A stretch of 64,000 nt of DNA from Nothophaeocryptopus gaeumannii. Taxonomy: Eukaryota; Ascomycota; Dothideomycetes; Mycosphaerellales; Mycosphaerellaceae. Where the stretch lies: NCBI GenBank assembly GCA_031771865.1, contig JASISA010000019.1:1364001-1428000 (forward strand), read 5' to 3'. The position numbers were made by a program, and so were the translations under genes. Of the stretch, positions 40,638 through 50,648 are shown one piece after another. The notes beneath the pieces were generated by a model. It saw only the letters and a list, made by a program, of their open reading frames with translations. It was not told the origin of the DNA and did not search any database. The number at the start of each line of letters is the position of its first letter. Position 1 is the first letter of the stretch.

Positions 40638-42314
40638 TCATTCATTCCCAGATCCTGCCTCCCCTTTGTCTCCAAGTACCGCCTGTGCACACCTCTCCGC
40701 AATCAAATACGCATTGATCTGCGTATGATTATTCGTCAAAACCGGACAGACGCTCATATCAGCTATCCTCAACCCCTCCAACCCAACAACTTTCAAGTCT
40801 GCATCTACCACTCTCTCCTTATTTTCCTCTTTACCCATAACACAAGACCCCATAGAATGGAATCCTTGCGTTAGCGTCTCTTGCAAAAAGTGTCGGATCG
40901 CGTCTTCGTCGTCTGGTAAGCAGAGAGATATGCTGCCGTCGGGCTGTTTCTGACCGGGTCCGTGAAGGACTTTCCGAATGATTTGCTTCATCGACAGCGA
41001 GCTTGCGATGCCTAGCTGGACTTTGATGGTCTCAATCACGACCCTCCAATCATATGGTTCTGTGCAATAGGCTGGGTCTATCAATGGCAATCCTCTAGGG
41101 TCAGAGGATTTGAGTTGCAGGGAGCCTTTGGACAGCAGGTTTTGACAGAGTCCCTCGATGGCTACAATGGAGTCATCTGAGGCAGGTTGGCCGGAGAAGA
41201 AAAGTGGTCCGCCGTGCATCCATAACTCGGTACTTGGGCGATTCGGATTTGAAGGGTCGATTGTTGCTTCGATGCTGAAGGCGCAGTGGTCTTGGATGTT
41301 CTTTCCCACGAAGGGGAGGTCATGAACGATCTCGATCTGGTGCTTGGAGAGCTCAGCGGCCGGGCCAACGCCGCTGAGGAGGAGGATGTGTGGTGTTTCG
41401 AAAGTGCCTGCCGAGAGGATGACTTCCTTGTTGGCATGGACGGTAATGAACTCTCCAGACTTGTCTGAAGACGGTACCGCTGGGAGCAACTCAGCACCCA
41501 CCACCTTCTTCCCATCGAAGAGAAGCCGTCTGCATATCGTCCTCGTCACAACAGCCAAATTGTCCAACTTCCCTCTCGCCTCAGCCCCCAAAAACGCATC
41601 CGCCGCATTCCTCCTCACCCCATAGTCAACATTCATCTGCGCCACACTAACACCCATCTCCTCCCCATCATTATGATCCAAACACAACTCATGTCCCACC
41701 TCCATACTCCCCTTCACCACATGCTCAATCAAACCCTGCCATTCCGCCCCAGTCCCAACACCGATCGGCCCTCCCTTCCCATGCACCCCCTCCTCAAATT
41801 TCACATACTTCCCCATTCCCTCCGGCACCTCAGGATGGAAATCCTCCAAATCCTTCATATACTCCATAACATTCTCCCACTTCCACCATTCATCCCCTAC
41901 TGTTTCCGCCCAATCATCCCAATCACATTTCGGGCCTCGAACCCAACTCGAAAAGTTATTCGTACTTGAACCACCCATGCCCCTTCCCCTAGGATACACA
42001 ATCGTCCGTCCATTAAGTTCCTTCTGAGGAGCAGTTTCATACAACCAATTACCAGCTTTCGAGCCAAATTTCGGGACCGTCAGGCCGGGGATGAGGTTCT
42101 CTGAGTCTTCGGATGTTTCACCGCCAGCTTCGATCAGGAGGATGGATGGTTTGCATTCAGAGGCTGCGAGGCGAGATGCGAGAAGACAGCCTGAGGTGCC
42201 GCCGCCAATGATGATATAGTCGTACGATTGATTTGATACATCTTGAAGAGTTTTGGACTTGGCTGAGTCTGGGATTGGGAAAGAGCCTGGGACGCGTTTG
42301 TGGCGGTGGGCCAT
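40638..42314 (-). CDS. GMC (glucose-methanol-choline) family oxidoreductase
   Basis: An FAD-dependent alcohol, choline or aryl-alcohol oxidoreductase of the AA3 type, single exon, 558 aa. The FAD dinucleotide motif is YDYIIIGGGTSGCLLASRL near residue 32, followed by ILLIEAGG. The GMC signature 1 region is YPRGRGMGGSSTNNFSSWVRG, described here in two parts: YPRGRGMGGSS and NNFSSWVRG. Signature 2 is SAGTFETPHILLLSGVG. C-terminal catalytic residues appear in HSMGSCVMG (His) and TNNHTQINAYLIAE (second His). The substrate-binding part between GPLFFSG and DPRGLPLIDPAY is unusually short, about 30 residues. There is no secretion signal, so it is probably intracellular. Substrate unknown. Confidence 0.9.
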   Translation of the reverse strand: MAHRHKRVPGSFPIPDSAKSKTLQDVSNQSYDYIIIGGGTSGCLLASRLAASECKPSILLIEAGGETSEDSENLIPGLTVPKFGSKAGNWLYETAPQKELNGRTIVYPRGRGMGGSSTNNFSSWVRGPKCDWDDWAETVGDEWWKWENVMEYMKDLEDFHPEVPEGMGKYVKFEEGVHGKGGPIGVGTGAEWQGLIEHVVKGSMEVGHELCLDHNDGEEMGVSVAQMNVDYGVRRNAADAFLGAEARGKLDNLAVVTRTICRRLLFDGKKVVGAELLPAVPSSDKSGEFITVHANKEVILSAGTFETPHILLLSGVGPAAELSKHQIEIVHDLPFVGKNIQDHCAFSIEATIDPSNPNRPSTELWMHGGPLFFSGQPASDDSIVAIEGLCQNLLSKGSLQLKSSDPRGLPLIDPAYCTEPYDWRVVIETIKVQLGIASSLSMKQIIRKVLHGPGQKQPDGSISLCLPDDEDAIRHFLQETLTQGFHSMGSCVMGKEENKERVVDADLKVVGLEGLRIADMSVCPVLTNNHTQINAYLIAERCAQAVLGDKGEAGSGNE

Positions 42315-42702
42315 CGTGATGTTCTATGGTCAATGAGTCTTGTGCGTCATAGACTTGTTGCAGTACGATTCCGATATAGTCCAAGATTGTTCAGTCCTTG
42401 ATTAAGGTGATCTGCCCTAGTTGATGTTCTTCAATTGTGTTAATGTACCAGTCTGGTTACTGATCATTCAGAAGTAGTGTCTCGAAGCTGAATTGATAGG
42501 TCAACCCCACCTTCGATTGGAAGTGTGGATCATGCATCGGCTACATCACACACATGCACACTACGTTAGCTCATGCTGTGTAGCTACGTACAGGTGGGTA
42601 TCTGAGTACTAAGCAATGACTGTCGTGATCTGTGGCATACCATACACCTTGCTACCATTGAGCTGCGATCATAGTCTTTCGGCCGTAATCTGGAGTGGTC
42701 CT
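42315..42702. other. Intergenic
   Basis: This lies between the GMC gene start and the PIF1 stop, both on the minus strand. It should carry the GMC promoter. The CATGCATCGG and ACACACATGCACAC stretches near 42532-42560 are the only notable sequence. No gene. Confidence 0.5.
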
Positions 42703-45504
42703 TCAATTCCAGCTAAAGTTCCCCTCAATAAAAGTGGGATCGTCAAAATCCTGGTCAAGGAAATTGGCCTCATACTCCTTGGCTTTAGTCCCTGCGGCGG
42801 GCTTCTGGATATCCTTCATCCGCTCTTTGTTCTTCTCTTGCAACTCTACCCGTGCAAGCTTGGAGTAGAAGTTCCTGACTTTGTCGTGGGCATTCACCTT
42901 TCGTGGATCAAACCGCAAGACCTGTAGGCCAGCCATGCTGGTCGCACGACTGAGCGCAACGTACGCCTGGCCCTTCTCGAAGACTTTGCCAAGGTCGACT
43001 TTGACACGGTCTAGCGTCTGTCCCTGGGCCTTGTGTATCGATAGTGCCCAAGCGAGGATAAGAGGCACCTGTGCGCGTGAAGCCTGTACTTCGCCGTTGG
43101 GAAGCTCGACCTTCCAAGTCTCTGGCTCGCACAGCAGGTCTCTCCAGGTGCCGTCTGCGATCGCAAAGCGCACTAGCGGCCACTTTCGAGACGTCGTGAT
43201 GCCCTGCATCATCTGCTTCATGTCAGGGGCGTCGCCGTCTCCTTTCACGGTTCCACCAGGTGATTGCAGAAAAGCAGCTTCGTTGTTGTTGTAGCTGTCG
43301 AACTGGCGCTCGTCCATGAATCCAATGACTCGGCCGAGAGAGCCGTTCACAAGAGTCTCGTCAATATTCTTGATCAGCATCACCTGTGCTCCTTTTTTCA
43401 AAGTTATCAGCTCGGGAGCCAGAGAGTTGGACAACAGCTTGTCGCGTTGAGCTTTGTCGGTGATAGAGCCGCCATCCTTGGCAGGGAACGGAAACATCTC
43501 GCCTTGCAGCATCGCCAGGCGTTCGCTATTCGCTCTGTCGACTTCCTGTCGGGTCGGGAACAATTCCGTTGCATCCAGTGCATCCTCAAAGTTGAGCGGT
43601 CGATTCAGCTTCCGGAAAGCATCGATTGATGACTGAGACAGACGACCTTCACGCATTTCATTGAGCATACCGGCAAAGATCGGATCCTTCTGACGGAACA
43701 CATGGTGCAGGCCAATGGTGTGCTCGATGCTGGTCGACCATGTGCTCGCATCGAAGCAGAACTTTGCTACACGTCCGCTGTCTGGTACGGGTGGTAATTG
43801 AAAGAAGTCGCCAGTGATGACAACTTGGATGCCACCAAACGGCCGACCGTTGTTCCTGATCTGGCGTGCGATAGCCTCCAGCTTGTCGAAAAGCTCGCCG
43901 TCCACCATTGATACTTCATCAACAATCAAGACTTTGGTTCGCATCCAGCGATGCTTGGCCTTTTGGTTTCGCTTGATCTTCTTGACCAGCTCAGGAATCT
44001 CTTCTTTACCCAGACCGATTCCAGCGAAACTGTGAAGTGTGACTCCGCCCACGTTGCACGCTGCCAGTCCAGTCGACGCAGTAACAGCGACACGATCTGG
44101 CTCACGTTGGTACTTCTTCCGCATGGCAGAGATGATCTCCCTCATCAACACCGACTTTCCCGTACCGGCGGAACCGGTGAAGAACACGCTCCTCTTCTGG
44201 TTGATCACCAAGTCCAACACATGTTGTTGTTCATCACTGAGGAAGACTCGAGCAGGGCGCTTCTGTGTGCTCTTGGCCTTCTCAACAGACTCCTCTGTGC
44301 CTTCGATCTTCTTGCCTGCAGTCTTTCTCGTCTCCTCACGATGTTTCTTTTGCTGCTCTTTTACTGCACTTGCAGTTGTATTCCACGGATACATCGACTT
44401 ATCCTTCTTATCGCGAGTTGAGGCCGGCGTTGCTAGGGAACTTCTCACACCCGACTTTACTGACGCAGTGAAATGCGTAGGCTCGTTGTTGGACTCCTCC
44501 TCATGCCAAGGTAATACCCTCCTCTTTGCTGGCTTGGGCTGCGTCGTCCGGATTTGTTGTGCAGCTGTTGACCTGCCGGTCTGTCCATCGAACGCGTATG
44601 ACTGAAGAGAAACATTCGGCTTCGGTGGAGGCTGAAAGTGCTCGACTGGCGACGAAGACCACGGCAACGGTGCACTACTAGTCGGTACCTGCTGCGCTGC
44701 TGGTCGCTTTCCTGATCCTGGACTGAAGTCGACAAGGCCTGCGCTGCGCGGATCGTGATTCGGCTGTTTAGGTAAAGTCGGATACGATGCTGGTTCTCGG
44801 CTGTGCGATTGGACTGTCGAATGTGGTGGGAGCTTCGGATAGCTGATAGTGTTATTGCTCTTCTTCGTCAGAGGTTCCTCGATGTCCAGCTCAATATCAC
44901 TCCCAAACTCGTTCTCGTCGAAGTCATCCTGCGGAGTAGGGCGTCCTCCACCTCTGCTAGGTGACCGCCCACCAAGCACAATTGGCTGTAATCTCGAACC
45001 CACATCGTCGTCAAACGTCGCATCCAATTGTTTGGCAAGCCCGCTCGCCGTGCGCTTGATGCCTCCCCTATGAAGCGGTTGCTGTTGTCTCATGCCATTG
45101 AGGGCGGATGCCGAGCTCGGCTTCAGCGGATTCTTATATCCCGGGTTGACAGACGACGCTGTTGTTGACTTTTGAGACGATTGAGACGAGAACGTCGACT
45201 GTGAGATCTGCGCCTGCCCACTCTTCCGCTCGTGTTCCTTAACGGCGCCGCGTAGCATATTGGTCGACGTGTTCGAGGTAGCGGGGCGGAGCGGGAGCAA
45301 TGTGTGCGGGCGACGTTGGTGTTGTGTAGTCGTCGAAGTCGCGAAGGAGGGAACGTGCACTTTTGGGGAGCGAGGAATGACAGCAGCGGGCAGTCGCGAT
45401 CCCACTCCCGCGCTGCGACCTAGGATCATCCAGTGCACGATATACAGCGTCAATACGCAAAGGATTGCGCCAGCGAAAGTCGATGAGGTGGACGTGTCCG
45501 TCAT
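42703..45504 (-). CDS. PIF1: ATP-dependent DNA helicase PIF1
   Basis: A 5'-3' SF1B helicase that unwinds G-quadruplexes, counters telomerase and maintains mitochondrial DNA. A single exon of 933 aa. The N-terminal 440 residues are disordered. The helicase core follows: FTGSAGTGKSVLMREII (Walker A), VTASTGLAACNVGGVTLHSF, LIVDEVSMVDGELFD (Walker B), ITGDFFQLPPV (motif III), then ALSIHKAQGQTLDRVKVDLG and QAYVALSRATSMAGLQV (motif VI with the arginine). The PIF1 signature is thus complete. The first 30 residues hold a hydrophobic helix (FAGAILCVLTLYIVHWMIL) and then basic sequence; a second ATG at residue 83 (MLRGAVKEHER) would give a form without it. Two starts would fit dual mitochondrial and nuclear forms, as in yeast. 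Confidence 0.94.
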   Translation of the reverse strand: MTDTSTSSTFAGAILCVLTLYIVHWMILGRSAGVGSRLPAAVIPRSPKVHVPSFATSTTTQHQRRPHTLLPLRPATSNTSTNMLRGAVKEHERKSGQAQISQSTFSSQSSQKSTTASSVNPGYKNPLKPSSASALNGMRQQQPLHRGGIKRTASGLAKQLDATFDDDVGSRLQPIVLGGRSPSRGGGRPTPQDDFDENEFGSDIELDIEEPLTKKSNNTISYPKLPPHSTVQSHSREPASYPTLPKQPNHDPRSAGLVDFSPGSGKRPAAQQVPTSSAPLPWSSSPVEHFQPPPKPNVSLQSYAFDGQTGRSTAAQQIRTTQPKPAKRRVLPWHEEESNNEPTHFTASVKSGVRSSLATPASTRDKKDKSMYPWNTTASAVKEQQKKHREETRKTAGKKIEGTEESVEKAKSTQKRPARVFLSDEQQHVLDLVINQKRSVFFTGSAGTGKSVLMREIISAMRKKYQREPDRVAVTASTGLAACNVGGVTLHSFAGIGLGKEEIPELVKKIKRNQKAKHRWMRTKVLIVDEVSMVDGELFDKLEAIARQIRNNGRPFGGIQVVITGDFFQLPPVPDSGRVAKFCFDASTWSTSIEHTIGLHHVFRQKDPIFAGMLNEMREGRLSQSSIDAFRKLNRPLNFEDALDATELFPTRQEVDRANSERLAMLQGEMFPFPAKDGGSITDKAQRDKLLSNSLAPELITLKKGAQVMLIKNIDETLVNGSLGRVIGFMDERQFDSYNNNEAAFLQSPGGTVKGDGDAPDMKQMMQGITTSRKWPLVRFAIADGTWRDLLCEPETWKVELPNGEVQASRAQVPLILAWALSIHKAQGQTLDRVKVDLGKVFEKGQAYVALSRATSMAGLQVLRFDPRKVNAHDKVRNFYSKLARVELQEKNKERMKDIQKPAAGTKAKEYEANFLDQDFDDPTFIEGNFSWN

Positions 45505-45928
45505 GTATCTTTACTGTTGTTTCTGCGATGATTGCCCAAGCTGCTTTCACGCGTCAGGGTCGCGCCTTCCCATGGACGAAGGTAAGGTTGCTTGGCAGGT
45601 ACGCTAGAGAAACCTTATCTGCCCTCCACATGCTGCAATCTTGCCTACAAGTCCTTCCAGTGGTGCAGCTGTAGTCAAGGGTTTCGGCAACCTACAGGAA
45701 TTGCATTCGAACAGGTTCTACAGAGAACTTCACTTCAGGATCCGATCGACTGAACGGAAAATTGAGACCTCTGTCCCCAAGTCGCGTTCCTGCCATATTT
45801 ATGATAGCTGCCTTGTCGCGTGTGCACTGACCTTCTTGACAATTGGGCTTCGACTCATTTCAAAGTCCGCTTCTGCTTCCAACTCGCATCCGTCAACAAC
45901 CAAAACGCCATCCCGATAAGCCGCCGAG
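45505..45928. other. Bidirectional promoter between PIF1 and a 2EXR-like gene
   Basis: This stretch of 424 bp separates two divergent start codons. No gene or repeat is seen. Confidence 0.5.
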
Positions 45929-46734
45929 ATGGCAGTGAAGCGCAAGCTGCCAGACGAAGCTCCCTCACGTTGCAGTGAGCGACTGCAGACAGCCAAGGCC
46001 GTGAAGCTGTCAGAGGAAGAGGTAAGTCCCGTCGTGAACTGTGTCTCGGATGTGCTTGGGTACGCTCGATTGACCACTCTCGTAGGCAGCTGCTAAGGCA
46101 AATCCCGTCAAGAAGAAGCGGTTCCGACGTCCGAGACAGCGTAAAGCCTGCGCGTTCCTGCGCTTGCCCGGCGAGATCAGGAACTTGATCTACCGCTACG
46201 CAGTGAACGAGCCCAAGCAGGTCGAGATCACCCCTAAAGGCCTTGGCCAGCCAAGTCTCCTACGTGAGTGAAGACACAGCATTCAAGGTGCTGCATGATG
46301 CTAACATGTCGCGATCCGGCGTCTGCAAGTCCGTCCGTAAAGAGGCCAGCGGCATCTATTACGCCGAGAACGAATTCTCCCTGCATGTGATTGACTACAA
46401 CGGCGCCGAGTTTGCTTCGTTCGGAAGACAGTACCTGCCGTTCGCCTATCTCACGAAGAGCAGCAACGTCAGCTTCCGCCTCACTGGGGACCAGAACTGG
46501 GGTAACCTCCTGAAATGGATCGAAGAAGACCTTTATGGTATGGCCATGAGGCCAAATATGGACGAGTGCGTCACTCACACCGCCCATGCCCTGGCAGCTT
46601 GCTTCGAGTTGGCGGACAAGAAGTGCTACATGGGCTGGACGGCGGTTGAGGAGATGCTGGGTTTGATGCGGCGTATGCTGAGGCGCACGATCTCTCCGTG
46701 GGCTGAGGATGCTGACAAAGATGACTGGTTTTGA
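45929..46734 (+). CDS. 2EXR/F-box-like protein with a defective second intron
   Basis: Exons 45929-46021 and 46086-46263 read well: MAVKRKLPDEAPSRC..., then FLRLPGEIRNLIYRYAVNEP, the LPGEIRN signature of the large fungal family of F-box-like (2EXR or DUF7730 type) proteins. The third exon ends at 46734 with VCKSVRKEASGIYYAENEF, the expected next block, and CFELADKKCYMGWTAVEEM. The intron between them starts GTGAGT at 46264 and has CTAAC at 46300-46304, but the acceptor that would keep the frame (PSLLR-VCKSVRKEA) needs AG at 46317-46318, where the sequence is CG. The next AG (46327-46328) shifts the frame into a stop. The gene is therefore either damaged, spliced unusually, or misread at one base. 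Function of the family is unknown. Confidence 0.7.
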
Positions 46735-46982
46735 ATCAGTGTGAAGCAGTCCTCCTTGACGTGCAAGCGCAAAGTGTGAATTGCTGAGGGCCATTGAAGT
46801 CCTTTGCAGAACCAAACTGTAGCAGAATTACAGCAAGTTCATATGCAGTCGCTCGAAATGTCTTTACGCGCTGCTTCGGCGCGCTGCCAACTTCTTCGCT
46901 CTCCTCTTTCTTCAGTCACCCGCAAGCCTTCGAAGATGCCTACAGCACCAAAGATTGTCATGCTACCCCAGAGCTCTTCTGA

Positions 46983-47707
46983 TCAATCCTGAGTCTCTGG
47001 AATCAGAAACGAATGCATTGGCACCGACCTGTACTTGCTGTCCGAATGCTCGAGCTCCGTGGCGAACCGATCGGCCAGTTCCGTCACAAATCCTGGCACA
47101 TCCGCAAGAGCTTGAATGTCTTCCGGCCGATAACCACTGTCCGAGTCTTTTCCACGCGACTTCAAGCCCGTTCGAATCTCTCTCAACATGATTGACTGCA
47201 ATTTCGACCCCCCAGCGCTCTTCTCGAAAGCTTGGCGGATGGTTTCTAGCGATGGATAGGCTTCCAACACACTGGCATTCAGGTCCTTCATCGCTACGTT
47301 CTGAAGCTGTGGTAGAAGGTACTTGTCGGCGAAAATCCACAGTCGTGCCTGTTGCAGTTGGGAATGTCTGATTTTCTCGTCGTCATCGTCGTCCTTGCAA
47401 GCAATAGGCCACGGCAGTTTCCCGTAGAAAATCCAGTACAGGAAGCCCTCCACGGTGCCACGTTCGAAGTCAGGAAAACGGAGAGTGAGCGTTCTGCCTT
47501 CTTCGAATTGCTGACTGAGCGCTTTCTCAAACCACGGCGACAGGCGAGTGAGCAGTGTGCGCTGAACCTTGCATGGCTCTGATCCGTCGTCGAAGGTGAT
47601 GGTAATAAGCTGATCGCCCCGCAGGGCACTGCATATATTAGCAAGTTGGTGAACACAGTTTTATATGACACGTACGCTGTCAAGCCTTCCAGTTCTCGAG
47701 CTTCCAT
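46983..47707 (-). CDS. BTB/POZ domain protein
   Basis: Two exons, 47707-47676 and 47628-46983, give 225 aa; the 47-nt intron (GTACGT ... TGCAG) restores EGLTA-ALRGDQLITITF. The BTB core reads LITITFDDGSEPCKVQRTLL, LSPWFEKALSQQFEEGRTL, LRFPDFERGTVEGFLYWIFY, followed by LWIFADKYLLPQLQNVAMKDL, all with the usual fungal spacing. These proteins dimerise through BTB and many serve as Cullin-3 adaptors, but this one has no second recognisable domain; the C-terminus is helical and ends MHSFLIPETQD. It belongs to the expanded BTB set of filamentous ascomycetes and its partner is unknown. Confidence 0.9.
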
Positions 47708-48106
47708 CTTCGCGGATTTCGTCTCGAATGTCGCGCGAGTGTCGTGGTCGTTGACTCTTGCGTTGAGAGGGGCAGCAACTTTGGCAGGTGAGCTTTTGAG
47801 CGTTTGCCAAGACCTTACTTAGGGTGTTTGCATGTGATGCTCAGTTGCGCCAACGCCGTTGACATCGAGCTTCACCATGAACGAGGTTTCGTCTTTCACG
47901 TAGCACTACGTAATATCAATATCATTTCCATCCTTCGTCTTATACTTCTAGAACACGTACATGTATGTGATGATCATGTGATCAATCCCGCTTTCAGCTC
48001 TCTGTCCTGCCATACAAGCTAGATCTCCCGTCCACAGCCGTGGCCTTAGAGATTGCGACGCTCGAACGCTGCACCAAACACCAAACGTAAATATTGTTCC
48101 ACTTTC
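47708..48106. other. Intergenic
   Basis: This lies between the BTB gene start and the ceramide synthase stop. It should hold the BTB promoter and the ceramide synthase 3' UTR. No gene is seen. Confidence 0.5.
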
Positions 48107-49571
48107 CTATCTCTTTCTCAGGCCATTCGAAACCTTGCCATCAATTCCTGTCCCGGGTGCCTCGATCGGCTCGCCGTTCAAGGTCACTTGCGGGCCCGTT
48201 GCAAATCCATTGACTTCTTTGCCTTCGAGCGCATCCGCCTCTTGCTCCTCCTCATCATCCGATCTTTCATCCTTCTCTTCACCAGTACGGACGAAGCGGT
48301 ACAGAATACGCAGTATGAGGATGAACCAGAAGATGTTCACTGCTTGCAGACAAGCGAGCAGGGCGAATGTGATAGACTGCGAGAGCCAGCACTTGTACTG
48401 CTGGGTATCCCAGTTGAGATCGTACGGACCGACGGTGCGGAACTCGCCGTTCGGGAGCATGGAGGACAGGATCCGGAGATTAATGTAATGTCGCAGGTAT
48501 GCCCATACACCGATGAACAGGACGAAGAACGGCGGCGTGCACCACGCGTCGAGGTAGTTGAAGATCTTGGAGGTCTGTAATACTGTTAGTCGAGGGCTTT
48601 CTTTGCCCATTCCTGAGCCTGCTTACTGCAAGGAAGAAGTCGGAGATGTCGTGCGTAATGTACACAGCAACTCCGATGTAGGTGAAGTGGAAGCGGTAAC
48701 TGAGGCCGATGAGCGCCAGTGTGATGATGTGATGCAGCACCAGCTCTTTGAAGTCCTTTCGGGGCTTCTCAAGCTGCAGCATGATTACTATGCCCTGTTG
48801 CGCCCAGTACGATGCTTGAAGCAAGTAGTATGCCTTGAAGACCCCCTCATGTGCCTTGTGAGGAAAGCCCTCGTACATTCCAGGAATGTTGAAGTACCAC
48901 ACCGGTGTCCTGCTCATCACATACAACCCAAACGGCCCAAATATGCCAAAGTATATTGCGGTGTAGAATTGCTCCATGAACCGACTTTGTTTCCCCTTGT
49001 TCCTGATCCCATAGTAGAGGGCAATAGGTCGGATCATGCGTTGCATGAGGAACTCTCTCGTGAAAGAGAAGACGATGACATAGAAAGCGACGAATGCGAA
49101 GTCCTTCGAGCCCTTGCCATACTGCGTTGGGTTTCCGATATGCGCCGGCAGTGAATTTGTTCGCTCGTTCAACGGAGGATTCGGGTACGATAGGAAGATG
49201 GCGGAATGCAGCGGATTGTGCTCGCCCGGACTTATGAAGTAGGCAGCAAGTACCACAAGTGTTAGGATCAACGGATTGACCCAAGTGTGCCTTAGCGACA
49301 TGCGTTTCCACCTATTGAACAGGCCCTTGGCCTTCTTCCGCTTGGATGTTCTGCCGGATCTGGTGGTTGTCGGACTGCTAGGCTGTGACTGTTGCTCTTG
49401 AGCGTAGGATGTCGTCGCTACTGCATTTCCTCCCGTGTCTCCTCGTGGATCTCCGCCTAGATTGGAGCTCTTTCGACGTCGAGTTGTAACCGTATTGGAG
49501 CTGCTCTTGCGGATGACGGGTGGCTTGGAGAGGATGGGCGGGAAAGCGTCGCCATTGTTTGAGGTCGACAT
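48107..49571 (-). CDS. LAG1: Sphingosine N-acyltransferase (ceramide synthase, Lag1/Lac1 type)
   Basis: This ER enzyme joins a fatty acyl-CoA to a long-chain base to make (dihydro)ceramide. Exons 49571-48627 and 48574-48107 give 470 aa; the 52-nt intron (GTAAGC ... TACAG) restores DISDFFLATSKIFNYLD. A Ser/Thr/Arg-rich cytosolic N-terminus of 95 residues precedes about six to eight membrane segments. The Lag1 motif of the TLC domain reads LVLHHIITLALIGLSYRFHF then YITHDISDFFLA, with the catalytic His-His and the HD...D residues present. The C-terminus is acidic (ERSDDEEEQEADALEGKE) and cytosolic, as in yeast Lag1, where it carries CK2 sites. Which chain lengths it prefers cannot be told. Confidence 0.94.
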
Positions 49572-50648
49572 CGTGCATGTAAGGAGCGACTGTGATTAAA
49601 GAAGTAAGAGAACAGGGTTGTGAAGGGAAGAAGCAGGTCATGTCAACCTTGCTGTGTCAAGTGTCAAGTCTTGTTGCAGGGGACATTTGTGCCAAGTCCA
49701 GCATCGACCAGGAAATGAGGTGTCGATCATCAGGGTATGAACTTCTTGGCTTCACTTTCAACAACGCTCTCTCCACTTTGTCCACTGACCTTTGCATATT
49801 TGCGAGTCTCGCCCCGTTAGCATCATGTCAAAGAGAACAACTGCTCTCGAATGCGTGCACGGCGACCTCCCGCATATTCTTTACCGAGACGGGATCCGCC
49901 TTTTCACGTGCCGGCGCCGACGAGCTGGGTAGGGACTGCGCGCAAGGACACAAGGGCAGTAGGCGAGATCCCGATGGCGGCGGCGACGACGAGGTGTCCT
50001 AGAATGGGCCAAAAAGAAGATTGATGCCGTCATGCTTCCAGTGTGTTTGGCCAGCGCTGCCCCGGGCTGGATGGATGGAATTGATGCCTCCGAAGGGCCC
50101 ATCCATTTGGCCACTACATTCTTGCCTCCCACAATTCAACACCAGTGGAAACATAGTGATTGTTCAGAAGTCTTCCAAAAAGACGCCTCAAGTGAGCGGT
50201 CCAGCATGGGTGCTCGCAGGCATGCCAGACATGCTGCCTTGGCTGTTGCTTTGGATGATGAACCCCCTATTCCCAGAGTTGCGTTGTCAAATAGGTGCAA
50301 TACCCACCATCTTGTCTCGATATGGCATTCAACACTTTAACAGCATGTCTGACTATCTAGGTTCCGGGCACACTGAATGAATGAGATCTCCACCGATTCG
50401 AGAGGCTGACCAGAAACATTCTTGAGGACAGCTGTGCTAAGATCAGGAATCGTCCCAGACGTTGAAGCCTCCGAAGTGGGAGAGATTTTAAGATTCTCTC
50501 GGAAGAGGCTCTGACCTTTGAGGACAGTGGCTGACTCACACAGCGGTATATCTATTCAGGTCCATCATGGAGTATCTGAAATTCTTCCTCCGGTCAAACG
50601 AGCGCGAGGCAAAACAAAAGATTCGTTCTCGTCGACGAATATCGAGAC
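49572..50648. other. Divergent intergenic region
   Basis: 1.1 kb between the ceramide synthase start and the F-box protein start. It contains both promoters. Frames at 49592 and 50021 are short and without family features. No gene or RNA is supported. Confidence 0.5.

Noticed and set aside
47165..47180. GTTCGAATCTC, resembling a Pol III B box
   Set aside because: It lies within the BTB coding exon and cannot be extended into a cloverleaf.
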